Below, piece by piece: positions 32,701 through 40,240 of a stretch of DNA of 64,000 nt (its first letter is position 1; each line of letters begins with the position of its first letter). Under the pieces are notes generated by a model that saw only the letters and a program-made list of their open reading frames with translations, did not search any database and was not told the DNA's origin. The position numbers and the translations under genes were made by a program. Origin of the DNA: Embleya scabrispora DSM 41855 (GTDB lineage: Bacteria; Actinomycetota; Actinomycetes; Streptomycetales; Streptomycetaceae); contig NZ_KB889668.1 of NCBI RefSeq assembly GCF_000372745.1, forward strand, positions 62,204 to 126,203, in the 5' to 3' direction.

Positions 32701-35262
32701 CGGGCCCGGCTGCCCGACTACATGGTGCCCTCGGCGGTGCTCGTGCTGGACGCGCTGCCGCTGACCGGTGCGGGCAAGGTGGACCGGGCGGCACTGCCGG
32801 CGCCCGAGCTCGCACCGGTCGAGACCGGCCACATGGAGCCCGACACCGCGACCGAGGCGGTGGTGGGCGCGGCGTTCGCCGAGGTGTTGGGCACGACCGG
32901 GGTCGGTGCGACCGACGACTTCTTCGCGCTGGGCGGCGACAGCTTCTCCGCCGTCCGGGCGGTTCGCACGATCGGTCGCGGCCTGTCCGTCATCGACCTG
33001 TTCCAACGGCCCACCGTGCGCGAACTCGCCGCCCTGCTCGACGAACGCGCCGGCGAACCGGATGCGGCGAAGCGTCCGCGCACGCTGCTGCACCGGCTCA
33101 CCAAGGACGCCGGGCCGACCACGCTGACCCTGGTCTGTGTGCCGTACGGCGGCGGCAGTCCGATCACCTTCCAACCGCTGGCCGACGCACTGCCCGACCG
33201 ACACCGGTTGTACGCGGTCGAGTTGCCCGGCCACGATCCCAGTCGGCCGGAGGAGGAACCCGAGCCGCTGGAGGAGCTGGCCGATCGGCTGACCGCGCAG
33301 ATCACCGAGCGGATCAGCGGCCCGATCCTGCTCTACGGGCACTGCCTGGGCGGCGCGCTCGCGACCGCGCTGGCCGGCCGGCTGGAGGCGGCCGGTGCCG
33401 AGCTGAGCGGCGTCGCGCTGGGCGGCACCTTCCCGGCCGCACGATTGCCGGGCCGGTTCGCCGAGTGGGTGGCCAGGCGGTTGCCCGGCGACCGGCTGCT
33501 CTCCGACCGTGCCTACCTCGACTACCTGCGCGCGATGGGCGGTTTCACCGACGTCTACGACGACGCCGAACAGCGATACCTGATCCGGGCGTTGCGACAC
33601 GACGTGCGGCAGGCCGAGGACTTCTACACGCGCGCCTACGGTGACGAGCGGCCGGCGCCGGTGGCCGCGCCGATCCTGTGCGTGGTGGGCGACAAGGACC
33701 GGGCGACGCTGCTGTACGAGGAACGCTACGCCGAATGGGAGCACTTCGGTCCACGGGTCGAGTTGGCGGTGATCCCGCGCGCCGGCCACTACTTCCTCAA
33801 GCACCAGGCCGTCGAACTGGCCCGGGTGTTGAGCCGTTGGTCGGCGGGTCCCACACCGGCGGCCGAGCGGCCGAGCGCGCGGCCGGCCTCGGCACGGCCG
33901 AACCTGGCCACCTTCGCGAAGGTGGCGGGCGGACAGTTCGTGTCGATGATCGGCACCGCGCTGTCCACGTTCGCGCTCGGGGTGTGGGTCTATCTGCAGA
34001 CGGGTTCGGCCTTCGACTTCGCGATGATCTCGGTCGCCGCGGTGCTGCCCGCGGTGTTGTTGCTGCCGATCGCGGGCGCGGTCGCGGACCGGGTGGACCG
34101 GCGGCGGATCATGATCGTCACCGATACCGTGGCCGCGGCCGGGATGCTTTCGTTGGGTGTGTTGTTGTGGACCGATCAGCTGCACCTGTGGCATGTGTAC
34201 GTGGTGGCGTGCGTCGGGTCGATCTGCAACGCGTTCCAACGACCCGCCTACATCGCGGCGATCGCCCAACTGGTGCCCAAGCGCTATCTGGGTCAGGCCA
34301 ACGGACTGGCCCAACTGGGCACCGGGTCCGGTGACATGCTCGCCGCGCTGGCCGGCGGCGTGCTGGTGGCGGCGGTCGGGTTGCACGGTGTGGTGCTGTT
34401 CGACATGGCCACGTTCCTGATCGGGGTGACCGTTCTGCTGCGGGTGCGCTTCCCGGACGCCCTGTTCGAAAAGCGCGAGGAGCCGCTGCTGCGCGAAGTG
34501 GTCACCGGGTGGCGGTACATCGTGCGCCGGCGCGGACTGGTGGCGATGGTGGTCTTCTTCGTGGTGTTCAACTACCTCTTCGCGGTGGCCACCGTGCTGG
34601 TCACGCCGATGGTGTTGGCCGACGGCTCGGCGGTGACGCTGGGCGTGGTCACCGCGTTCGGCGGGGTGGGCGCGGTGCTGGGCGCGCTGGTGATGGCGCT
34701 GTGGGGCGGGACCGCCCGGCGGGCCACCGGCATGATCGGCTTCACCTCGGTGGTCGGCCTGGCCGCGGTGTTCGCGGGCAGTCGGCCCGAACCGGTGTTC
34801 GTCGCGCTCGGGTTGTTCGTGTTGTGGGCGGCACTGATGATCCTGAACTCGCACTGGATGGCCCTGATCCAGACCAAGGTCGGGATGGAGTTGCAGGGTC
34901 GGGTGCTGGCCACCAATCAGATGTTGGCGATGTCGATGATGCCGCTGGGCTTCGTGACCGCCGGCCCGCTCGCGGACCGGGTCTTCGAGCCGCTGCTGCG
35001 CTCCGACGGCGCGCTCGCCGGTTCGGTGGGCGTGGTGCTGGGCACCGGACCCGGCCGCGGCACCGGCCTGTTGCTGGTCCTGGTCGGTCTGGCGCTGGGC
35101 GTGTGGGGCCTGCTGGGATTGTGGTACCGGCCGCTGAGTCGGATGGAGGACGCGTTGCCGGACGCGATCCCGGACGTGGAGATCGGCGACAAGGACACGA
35201 TCCAGGCGGAGGCGGACCGGCGGTTGGCCCGCGTGGGGGAGACGGGCCTGCCGGTGTCCTGA
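29779..35262 (+). CDS. NRPS terminal module fused to an MFS exporter (C-A-T-TE-MFS)
   Basis: 1827 aa, ATG overlapping the previous stop. A docking-like Arg-rich N-terminus is followed by C (about 50-480) with HHIAADAW at 173, where the usual Gly after Asp is Ala. A3 spans about 505-1020 (FTSGSTGTPKA near 660, YGPTETT near 807, AGKVDRAAL near 998), and T3 has LGGDSFSA with Ser near 1055. The thioesterase (about 1110-1355) has GHCLGG, so the nucleophile is Cys1189 instead of Ser, with Asp near 1304 and His near 1336. From about 1375 to 1785 a complete 12-helix MFS protein of the EntS-like group follows (GGQFVSMIGTALSTFALGVW), including the DRVDRRR loop between helices 2 and 3. A3 positions read DLTKIAHVS, similar to Asp/Asn codes. 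Synthesis, release and export are thus on one chain. No MbtH or PPTase gene is nearby. Confidence 0.95.
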   Translation: MTDSEEILTTRPEPDPAQARRELLRRRLARARVATPRADLMPRPADVPAPLSAAQRRMWFLAQYEPDGAAYNMPLVLRLTGRPDEDALVAALTDVVARHEVLRTVYPSVDGHVLPTVHDIDQFRVSVLDPPEPDVPGLLAAEARRPFDLAGELPIRATLLRSSERYVLSVVLHHIAADAWSVGVLFRDLAAAYTARCAGHPPELAPLPVQYADVAYRQQTTLAAELDRQSAWWLARLHGASGTVTVPVDRPRPAVADTRGERIEVAFGAERSRRIRALAERTGGTTYMVLLTALQIVLARYNGTTDVTVGSPVAGRTHSSTDALIGCFVNTLAMRTDLSGEPTVRELLGRVREHTLAAFARQELPFDRLIDALGPDRELAYTPLFQVLLNVHNQAPARPVLPGVEVEWCDTHTGAAKFDLAIAVLDTAPGDELVADLVWRSVLYDEATIRRVFGHLTTVLDAMSADPDRSVDELPLLTAAEERRLTGWNDTARDWDTEGTLHALVEEQARRTPDAPAVRGVDGELSYAELDARAEGLAHRLRGSGVGPDRVVGLFAERSVALIVGMLGILKAGGAYLPLDPLYPDERIRALLGAADAVAVVTTGELRARVAGSLPIVVPEAGPAAPEGSGPVTSAAPIVPGASAASGTEAGPGNLCYVLFTSGSTGTPKAVAVEHRNYRNYLSGLRERVGPGRAADGRPWNWALVSTFAADLGTTNVFGALTGGGCLHLLTREQATDPDAFARYLRAHQIDAMKLVPSHLEGLAALGDRLAEVLPRELLICAGEPLRADLVDRIRAARPELTLHNHYGPTETTVSMLGAPVSAVPAGAASALLGLPFGNVGAHVLDGHGRELPVGVPGELYVTGAGLARGYLGRRELTAERFVEWAGRRAYRTGDLVRRRPDGLIEFLGRADHQVKIRGFRVEIGEVEAELAAQPGVREAIVVARGEGAARKLVGYVVADPSAEVDGAAIRAATRARLPDYMVPSAVLVLDALPLTGAGKVDRAALPAPELAPVETGHMEPDTATEAVVGAAFAEVLGTTGVGATDDFFALGGDSFSAVRAVRTIGRGLSVIDLFQRPTVRELAALLDERAGEPDAAKRPRTLLHRLTKDAGPTTLTLVCVPYGGGSPITFQPLADALPDRHRLYAVELPGHDPSRPEEEPEPLEELADRLTAQITERISGPILLYGHCLGGALATALAGRLEAAGAELSGVALGGTFPAARLPGRFAEWVARRLPGDRLLSDRAYLDYLRAMGGFTDVYDDAEQRYLIRALRHDVRQAEDFYTRAYGDERPAPVAAPILCVVGDKDRATLLYEERYAEWEHFGPRVELAVIPRAGHYFLKHQAVELARVLSRWSAGPTPAAERPSARPASARPNLATFAKVAGGQFVSMIGTALSTFALGVWVYLQTGSAFDFAMISVAAVLPAVLLLPIAGAVADRVDRRRIMIVTDTVAAAGMLSLGVLLWTDQLHLWHVYVVACVGSICNAFQRPAYIAAIAQLVPKRYLGQANGLAQLGTGSGDMLAALAGGVLVAAVGLHGVVLFDMATFLIGVTVLLRVRFPDALFEKREEPLLREVVTGWRYIVRRRGLVAMVVFFVVFNYLFAVATVLVTPMVLADGSAVTLGVVTAFGGVGAVLGALVMALWGGTARRATGMIGFTSVVGLAAVFAGSRPEPVFVALGLFVLWAALMILNSHWMALIQTKVGMELQGRVLATNQMLAMSMMPLGFVTAGPLADRVFEPLLRSDGALAGSVGVVLGTGPGRGTGLLLVLVGLALGVWGLLGLWYRPLSRMEDALPDAIPDVEIGDKDTIQAEADRRLARVGETGLPVS

Positions 35263-35280
35263 TGGACCGCGTGCGCGATG

Positions 35281-35310
35281 TGGGGGTGGCGGGCGGGCCC
35301 GCCACCCCCA
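35281..35310. terminator. Bidirectional hairpin terminator between NRPS and TetR
   Basis: 14-base perfect arms (35281-35294 and 35297-35310) around a 2-base loop, 18 bases after the NRPS stop and 29 bases from the stop of the convergent TetR gene. It can serve both. Confidence 0.75.
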
Positions 35311-35339
35311 CACCGGGCGCGGCCGGCCCGCTCGGGGCC

Positions 35340-36008
35340 CTACCCCGTGCGCGGGTGCGGCGGCGAGGCCGCCAGCGGCAGCAGGATCTCGTCGATCAGG
35401 CGGGTCAACAGGGGTGGGTCGACCGGGCGTTCGGCGAAGACCGTCTGATAGAAGGCCATCGAGGGCAGCACCAGCGCGAGCAGGTCCAGGTCCCGATCCG
35501 GGTGCACCTCGCCGCGCTCGCGGCCGCGGGCCAACAGCGGTTGCAGGAGGCGCTGCCACTCGGTGAGAAAGCGCTCGCGCACGATCTCGGCCAACTCCGG
35601 ATTGCCGGGCAGGATCGGCAGCAGGGCCACCACCGCGCGGGCGTGCGACTCGTCGATGTGCTCGGCGGCGCCGGCCAGCATCGTGATCAGGTCGCCGCGC
35701 AGGCTGCCGGTGTCGGGCACGGCCTCGGTCGAATCGGCGCCGGCGCACAGCGCGGCCTCCGCGATCAGCGCCTCCTTGGAGGGCCAGCGTCGGTACAGCG
35801 TGGCCTTGCCGGCGCGGGCGCGGGTGGCCACGGCGTCCATGGTCAGCCGGTCGTAGCCGATCTCGATGAGCACATCCAGCGCCGCGCGCATGATCTGCGC
35901 GTCCCGATGAGCGTCCCGCGGTCGACCACCGCGTCCGGCCGGCGCGGCGGCGGGGCGGCGCAGGGCGTCGACGGCGGCCGAAGTCTTGTCGACCTCGGTG
36001 TCCGGCAT
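35340..36008 (-). CDS. TetR-family regulator
   Basis: 222 aa. The helix-turn-helix is at about 45-75 (LTMDAVATRARAGKATLYRR, then WPSKEALI), with an effector/dimer domain of typical length behind. The first 30 residues are an Ala/Pro-rich arm ending GRGGRPRDA. It is divergent from the yceI-like gene, and a perfect 12-base palindrome sits over the promoter of that gene. Its stop faces the NRPS stop, so it could also be a pathway regulator, but adjacency to the NRPS is convergent and gives no direct evidence. Confidence 0.92.
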   Translation of the reverse strand: MPDTEVDKTSAAVDALRRPAAAPAGRGGRPRDAHRDAQIMRAALDVLIEIGYDRLTMDAVATRARAGKATLYRRWPSKEALIAEAALCAGADSTEAVPDTGSLRGDLITMLAGAAEHIDESHARAVVALLPILPGNPELAEIVRERFLTEWQRLLQPLLARGRERGEVHPDRDLDLLALVLPSMAFYQTVFAERPVDPPLLTRLIDEILLPLAASPPHPRTG

Positions 36009-36147
36009 GGCTGCCTCCTCGTACTCGTCGTCCTGCTCATCGTGTGCGCTCCCGGCGGAGGCGGTCCGCGGACCGGCGGATGTAGCCAGAATCCCACCTC
36101 GCGGCCGCGGCGGAGAGGGGTGCCCCGACTCACCACTTATGGAACAC

Positions 36148-36177
36148 TTGAGTTCCGGAACTGAATCGTTCTACGGT
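36148..36177 (+). promoter_or_regulatory. yceI-like gene promoter with TetR operator palindrome
   Basis: -35 TTGAGT (36148-36153), 18-base spacer, -10 TACGGT (36172-36177). The perfect palindrome AGTTCCGGAACT (36151-36162) overlaps the -35 box and spacer. TT and AA extend it outward to 36148-36165 apart from one mismatched pair. Binding by the divergent TetR product would block this promoter. Confidence 0.6.
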
Positions 36178-36251
36178 GGAGTGACTCGACACCCGGGGCT
36201 GCTTCGGGAGCGCCCGATCACGATGCCCCATGCCAGCGAGAGGCCACCGCC

Positions 36252-36776
36252 ATGAGTACACCCACGTCCGCCGCGCAGACCATCCGACCCGGCCTGTGGA
36301 GCGCCGACCCGCAGCGCAGCCGGGCCGCCTGCACGGTGAAGAACTTCCTGGTCCTGTCGGTGACCGGGGCGTTCCCGATCCACGAGGCGACAGTGTCGGT
36401 GGGCCCCGACGGCGGCCCGGTCGAGGTCCGGGCGCGACTGGACGCGACCGGCTTCGAGACCGGCAACGCCAAGCGTGACGCACACGTGCGCAACCCCGAC
36501 TTCCTCGACGCCGACCGGCACCCGGACGTGCTGTTCGCGAGCACGGAGGTGGTCCGCGAGGGCGACGCGTGGCTGATCCGGGGCCTGCTCACGATCAAGG
36601 AGCGAGCCACGCCGATCACCCTGACCACCCGCACGGTGCGGGTCGCCGAGGGCATCGCGACGGTGTGGGCGACGGGAGTGGTCGATCGGTACGAGGCGGG
36701 TCTGACGTACGGCAACAACTTCGGGGTGAGTCGGCTGGCCACACTCGACCTGCGCGTCGAACTCGCGCACGGTTGA
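36252..36776 (+). CDS. yceI: YceI-family protein
   Basis: 174 aa. The lipocalin-like YceI barrel is clear from RPGLWSADPQRSRAACTVKN at the start and FETGNAKRDAHVRNPDFLDA near 75. DVLFASTEVV and LLTIKERATPITL follow in family order. The family binds polyisoprenoid chains; here there is no signal peptide, as in most actinobacterial members, so the protein should be cytoplasmic. ATG 36252 is the first codon giving the conserved start. Regulated, probably repressed, by the divergent TetR through the palindrome over its promoter. Confidence 0.9.
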   Translation: MSTPTSAAQTIRPGLWSADPQRSRAACTVKNFLVLSVTGAFPIHEATVSVGPDGGPVEVRARLDATGFETGNAKRDAHVRNPDFLDADRHPDVLFASTEVVREGDAWLIRGLLTIKERATPITLTTRTVRVAEGIATVWATGVVDRYEAGLTYGNNFGVSRLATLDLRVELAHG

Positions 36777-36901
36777 GCCCGCGGCGCGGGTGGGCCGGTC
36801 CGCGTCCGGTGTCCGCGAACGCCGGACGGGCCGGATGCGCGTGCCGCGTGTGGGCGGGTCGCGGTGCGGAGTCGGCCGCCCTTCGGCAGACCCGGTCGCC
36901 T

Positions 36902-36940
36902 CCGTGCGTGGGACGGTCCCGCGGACCGTCCCACGTACGG
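36902..36940. terminator. 18-bp hairpin terminator between yceI and the GH3 gene
   Basis: Arms 36902-36919 and 36923-36940 pair throughout, with one G-T wobble, around a 3-base loop. It ends two bases from the GH3 stop codon and serves both convergent genes. Confidence 0.8.
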
Positions 36941-36942
36941 GT

Positions 36943-39528
36943 TCAGGACCGCGGGCCCGGGCTCACCTCCAGGGTCGTGGTCAGCGGCAGGTCGGCGCTG
37001 GAGGCGCCCACGCGCAGGGTGTAGCCGCCGGGTTCGGTTTCGCGGCGACCGGTTTGCGCGGACCAGTGCTCGAATGCGCGGGCCGGGATCGCAAGGTCGA
37101 CGGTGACCTCGGCGCCGGCGGGTGCGGTCGCCCACGCGTAGCCGGCCAGCCACAGCGCGGGCCGCTCCACGGCGCCGTCGGCGCGGCTCAGGTACGCCTG
37201 GAGCAGGTGTCGGCCCGGACGCGGCCCGGTGTTGCGGATCCTCACCCGGGCCACGAAGTCGGCGCCGGACGCGACCGTCTCGATCCCGACGTGCTCCCAC
37301 GTGGTCCATCCCAGACCGTGGCCGAACGGGTAGGCAGGCGTCGCGCCCGCCCGGCCCCAGCCGCGATAGCCGATGTGGATGCCCTCGGCGTAGTCGAGCC
37401 GGCCCGCGATCGGCGTGGTGGACAACACCGCCGGATCGTCCTCGCGCTCGGGCCAGGTCATCGGCAACCGGCCGGCCGGCTCGCTGCGCCCGAGCAGTAC
37501 GTCCGCCAGCGCCGCGCCGAACTCCTGGCCGGGAAACCACGAGACCAGGATCGCCGCCACGTCCGCCCGCCACGGCAGCAGCACGGGCGATCCGCTGTTG
37601 ACCACCACCACCGTGTTCGGGTTGACCGCCGCGACCCGGCGGACCAACTCGTCCTGCCGACCCGGCAGCGACAGGTGCGTGCGGTCGCGGCCCTCGCTGT
37701 CGCTCTCCTCGGTGCTGCCCACCACGACCACGGCGACCTCGGCGTCCGCCGCGACCGCGACGGCGTGCGCGAGCTCCGCGTCCTCGTGCACCGGCGGCGG
37801 ATCGACGCCCAGCACGAACCCGGTCCCCGGACGCTCCGCCGCGAACTCGTGGCGCAGGTGCAGCTCGACCTCCCGGCCGGCCGTCAGGTCCAGTTCGGCC
37901 CACCGCTCGGGCGGGGTGAGGATGCCGCCGAGCGGGTCCTCGGTCACCAGGTCGTCGTCCACGAGCGGGACACCGTCCGCGAGCAGCCGGAAGCGACCCA
38001 CGCCGGCCACTCCGATCCGGTGCGGTCCGTCCGCGCGGACCCGGAGTACGCCGATCGCCTCGATCGCGACGGCCCGCGCGACGATCGGATCGTCGAGCCA
38101 CAACAGCCGCCCTCCGCCCCGCGGTTCCTCGTGCAGCACCTCGTCGCCCGGGCCGATGAAGCGCACCCACAGGCCGGGTTCGCCGGTCTTCGGATCGTGC
38201 ACGTCGGCGCCGGTGACCGCGGGCAGCCGGTGCCGGATGCGCGCGCCGACGGCGTGGGTGACCGTCACATCGGGGCCCAGCGCCGCACGTAGCCCGGCGA
38301 GCGGACTGATCGCGTACGGCGGAATGACCGTCGCGCTGCCGCCGCCCTGGATTCGCGCGACGTCGGCGTTGGGGCCGAGCACCGCGACCCGGCGGAGCGT
38401 GTCGGGCGCCAAGGGCAGCGCCGTCCCGGTGTCGCGCAGCAGCACCATGCCCGCCGCGGCCGCCTCGCGCAGCAGGGCGGCGGGATCCGGGTTCGAAAGC
38501 GCCGGGGCCGGTGGCACGATCGCGGTGAGCGCGCCGACCCGGGCCGCGAGCAGCAGCAGCCGGCGCACCTTGCGGTCCACCGCCTCCGGTGCGACCAGGC
38601 CCGCGCGCACCGCGGCCACCAGGGCCGCGCCCCAGGGTCGATCCGGCCCCGGACCGGGCATCGCCAGGTCCAGTTCGGCACGCCCGGCGCCCTCGGTGGA
38701 GCGGGTCGCGAACCAGTCCGAGACGACCAATCCGTCGAAGCCCCACTCGGTGCGCAACGGCGTGTTCAGCAGCGGATTTTCCGTCATCGTGACGCCGTCC
38801 ACGCTGTTGTACGCGGCCATCAGCGCCCAGACGCCGCCCGCGCGCACGATCTCCTCGAACGGGGCGAGGTGGATCTCGTGCAGCGCGCGTTCGGACATCC
38901 GCACGTCGACCGAGTACCGCTCGGTCTCCGAGTCGTTGGCGGCGAAGTGCTTGACGGTGGCCGCCACGCCGCCGGCCTGGATGCCGCGCACCAACGCCGC
39001 GCCGATTCGGCCGGACAGGAGCGGCTCCTCCGAGTAGCACTCGAAGTGTCGGCCGGCGTACGGGCTGCGCTGGAGGTTGACGGTCGGGCCGAGCACGACG
39101 TCCACGTGCTTGCGGCGCGCCTCGACGGCGAGCAGGCCGCCGAGTCGCTCGACCAAATTCTCGTCCCAGGACGCGGCGAGCGTGGTCGGGCAGGGCAGCG
39201 ACGCGGACGGCTCGCGCTCGTCGAAGCGCTCGCCCCGCACGCCCGCCGGACCGTCGCACAACACCATCTCGCGCAGTCCGATGGCGGGTTCGGCAGCGGT
39301 CCGCCAAAATCCGGACCCGGTGAGCAGGCGGACCTTGGCTTCGAGATCGAGTCGGGCCAGGGCCGCCTCGATGTGTTCGTGGATGCGGGCGTCCGGCGCC
39401 CTGGGGCTGTCTGTGGAGGTGGGCGTGGGAGTGGTTTCGAGCGGCTCGAAGGCGCCGGACGCCTCTTCGGCCGAGGACGGGGGAAGGGTGCGGTCATCAT
39501 GACCGTTGGCCTGCGACACGCGGGGCAC
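36943..39528 (-). CDS. GH3 beta-glycosidase with inserted PA14-like domain
   Basis: 861 aa from GTG 39528 (GTG 39519 is the alternative; neither has a ribosome-binding site). The catalytic (alpha/beta)8 barrel begins near 60 (LDLEAKVRLLTGSGFW). VKHFAANDSE and VSDWFA carry substrate-binding residues and the nucleophile Asp271. The second alpha/beta domain follows with GGGSATVIPPY. A PA14-like insert lies at about 430-550 (GLWVRFIGPGDEVLHEEPRG), and a fibronectin-III-like C-terminal domain ends it (GYTLRVGASSADLPLT). No signal peptide, so it acts on imported oligosaccharides or glycosides. It is divergent from a TetR gene and lies with a GH78 rhamnosidase, suggesting use of plant rhamnosyl-glucosides. 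Confidence 0.93.
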   Translation of the reverse strand: MPRVSQANGHDDRTLPPSSAEEASGAFEPLETTPTPTSTDSPRAPDARIHEHIEAALARLDLEAKVRLLTGSGFWRTAAEPAIGLREMVLCDGPAGVRGERFDEREPSASLPCPTTLAASWDENLVERLGGLLAVEARRKHVDVVLGPTVNLQRSPYAGRHFECYSEEPLLSGRIGAALVRGIQAGGVAATVKHFAANDSETERYSVDVRMSERALHEIHLAPFEEIVRAGGVWALMAAYNSVDGVTMTENPLLNTPLRTEWGFDGLVVSDWFATRSTEGAGRAELDLAMPGPGPDRPWGAALVAAVRAGLVAPEAVDRKVRRLLLLAARVGALTAIVPPAPALSNPDPAALLREAAAAGMVLLRDTGTALPLAPDTLRRVAVLGPNADVARIQGGGSATVIPPYAISPLAGLRAALGPDVTVTHAVGARIRHRLPAVTGADVHDPKTGEPGLWVRFIGPGDEVLHEEPRGGGRLLWLDDPIVARAVAIEAIGVLRVRADGPHRIGVAGVGRFRLLADGVPLVDDDLVTEDPLGGILTPPERWAELDLTAGREVELHLRHEFAAERPGTGFVLGVDPPPVHEDAELAHAVAVAADAEVAVVVVGSTEESDSEGRDRTHLSLPGRQDELVRRVAAVNPNTVVVVNSGSPVLLPWRADVAAILVSWFPGQEFGAALADVLLGRSEPAGRLPMTWPEREDDPAVLSTTPIAGRLDYAEGIHIGYRGWGRAGATPAYPFGHGLGWTTWEHVGIETVASGADFVARVRIRNTGPRPGRHLLQAYLSRADGAVERPALWLAGYAWATAPAGAEVTVDLAIPARAFEHWSAQTGRRETEPGGYTLRVGASSADLPLTTTLEVSPGPRS

Positions 39529-39529
39529 A

Positions 39530-39562
39530 CTACATTCAATACATTCCAGGTGGAATGCTTTC
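39530..39562 (+). promoter_or_regulatory. Promoter/operator element of the glycoside-cluster TetR, copy A
   Basis: TACATT (39531-39536) is a good -10 box. Five bases later begins the perfect palindrome CATTCC-aggt-GGAATG (39542-39557), followed by GCTTTC. By hand alignment 28 of 34 columns match a second copy before the alpha/beta hydrolase gene. On the minus strand the element also overlaps the GH3 promoter region, so one bound TetR dimer could control both directions. Confidence 0.6.
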
Positions 39563-39580
39563 ACGAGGGGAGCCGGACGG

Positions 39581-40222
39581 ATGTCGGATCGCACGGGGGC
39601 ACGGGGCCCGTACGCGCGAGGTGTCGCGCGGCGGCAGGAGATCGTGCACGCGGCGTTGGAGGTGTTCGCCACGCGCGGGTACGACGCGGTCTCGTTGCGC
39701 GAGATCGCCGCCCAGGTGGGCCTGTCGCATACCGGCCTGCGGCACCACTTCGCGTCGAAGGAGGACCTGCTCACCGCGGTGCTGCGCTACAAGGACGAGC
39801 TGACGCTGACCCCGGACGAGCCGGTGGACGTCTGCGGCATCGCCTGGGTGCGGGCCAGCCGGGACGTGGTCGCGCTCAACGCCCGGCAGCCGCTGCTGAT
39901 CCGGCTGTTCGCGACGTTGTCCGTGCAGGCCACCGATCCCGCGCATCCGGCCCACGCGTACTTCGTCGAGCGCTACCGGATCGCGCGCGAGATCGCCGCC
40001 GGGCACCTCGCGCAGGCCCGGGACGACGGCGACATCGCCGCCGACGTGGACGCCGAGCACTGCGCCGAGCTGATGCTGGCCGCGATGGACGGCCTTCAGG
40101 TGCAGTGGCTGCTCGAACCCGACCGGGTGGACATGGTGGCCGCCTACGGACAGTTCCTGGACCGCTTCCTGGCCGTGCTCGCCGTTCCACTGTCCGAGGA
40201 CGGTGGAACGGCGAAGCGGTGA
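39581..40222 (+). CDS. TetR-family regulator of the glycoside group
   Basis: 213 aa. The helix-turn-helix at about 30-62 (VSLREIAAQVGLSHTGLRHH, then FASKEDLL) is that of TetR regulators, and the C-terminal domain contains RYRIAREIAAGHLAQARDDG. ATG 39581 is preceded by GAGGGGAG. A perfect palindrome lies 24-39 bases upstream. The gene sits between GH3 and GH78 genes, both oriented toward the left end of the window, so it probably responds to a sugar or aglycone released from glycosides. Confidence 0.92.
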   Translation: MSDRTGARGPYARGVARRQEIVHAALEVFATRGYDAVSLREIAAQVGLSHTGLRHHFASKEDLLTAVLRYKDELTLTPDEPVDVCGIAWVRASRDVVALNARQPLLIRLFATLSVQATDPAHPAHAYFVERYRIAREIAAGHLAQARDDGDIAADVDAEHCAELMLAAMDGLQVQWLLEPDRVDMVAAYGQFLDRFLAVLAVPLSEDGGTAKR

Positions 40223-40240
40223 CCGGGAGGTGAGCCCGGG

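Noticed and set aside
30748-35748. A 1666-codon open frame on the minus strand
   Set aside because: Antisense to the NRPS-MFS gene, with low-complexity His/Gln/Arg translation and no recognisable domain.
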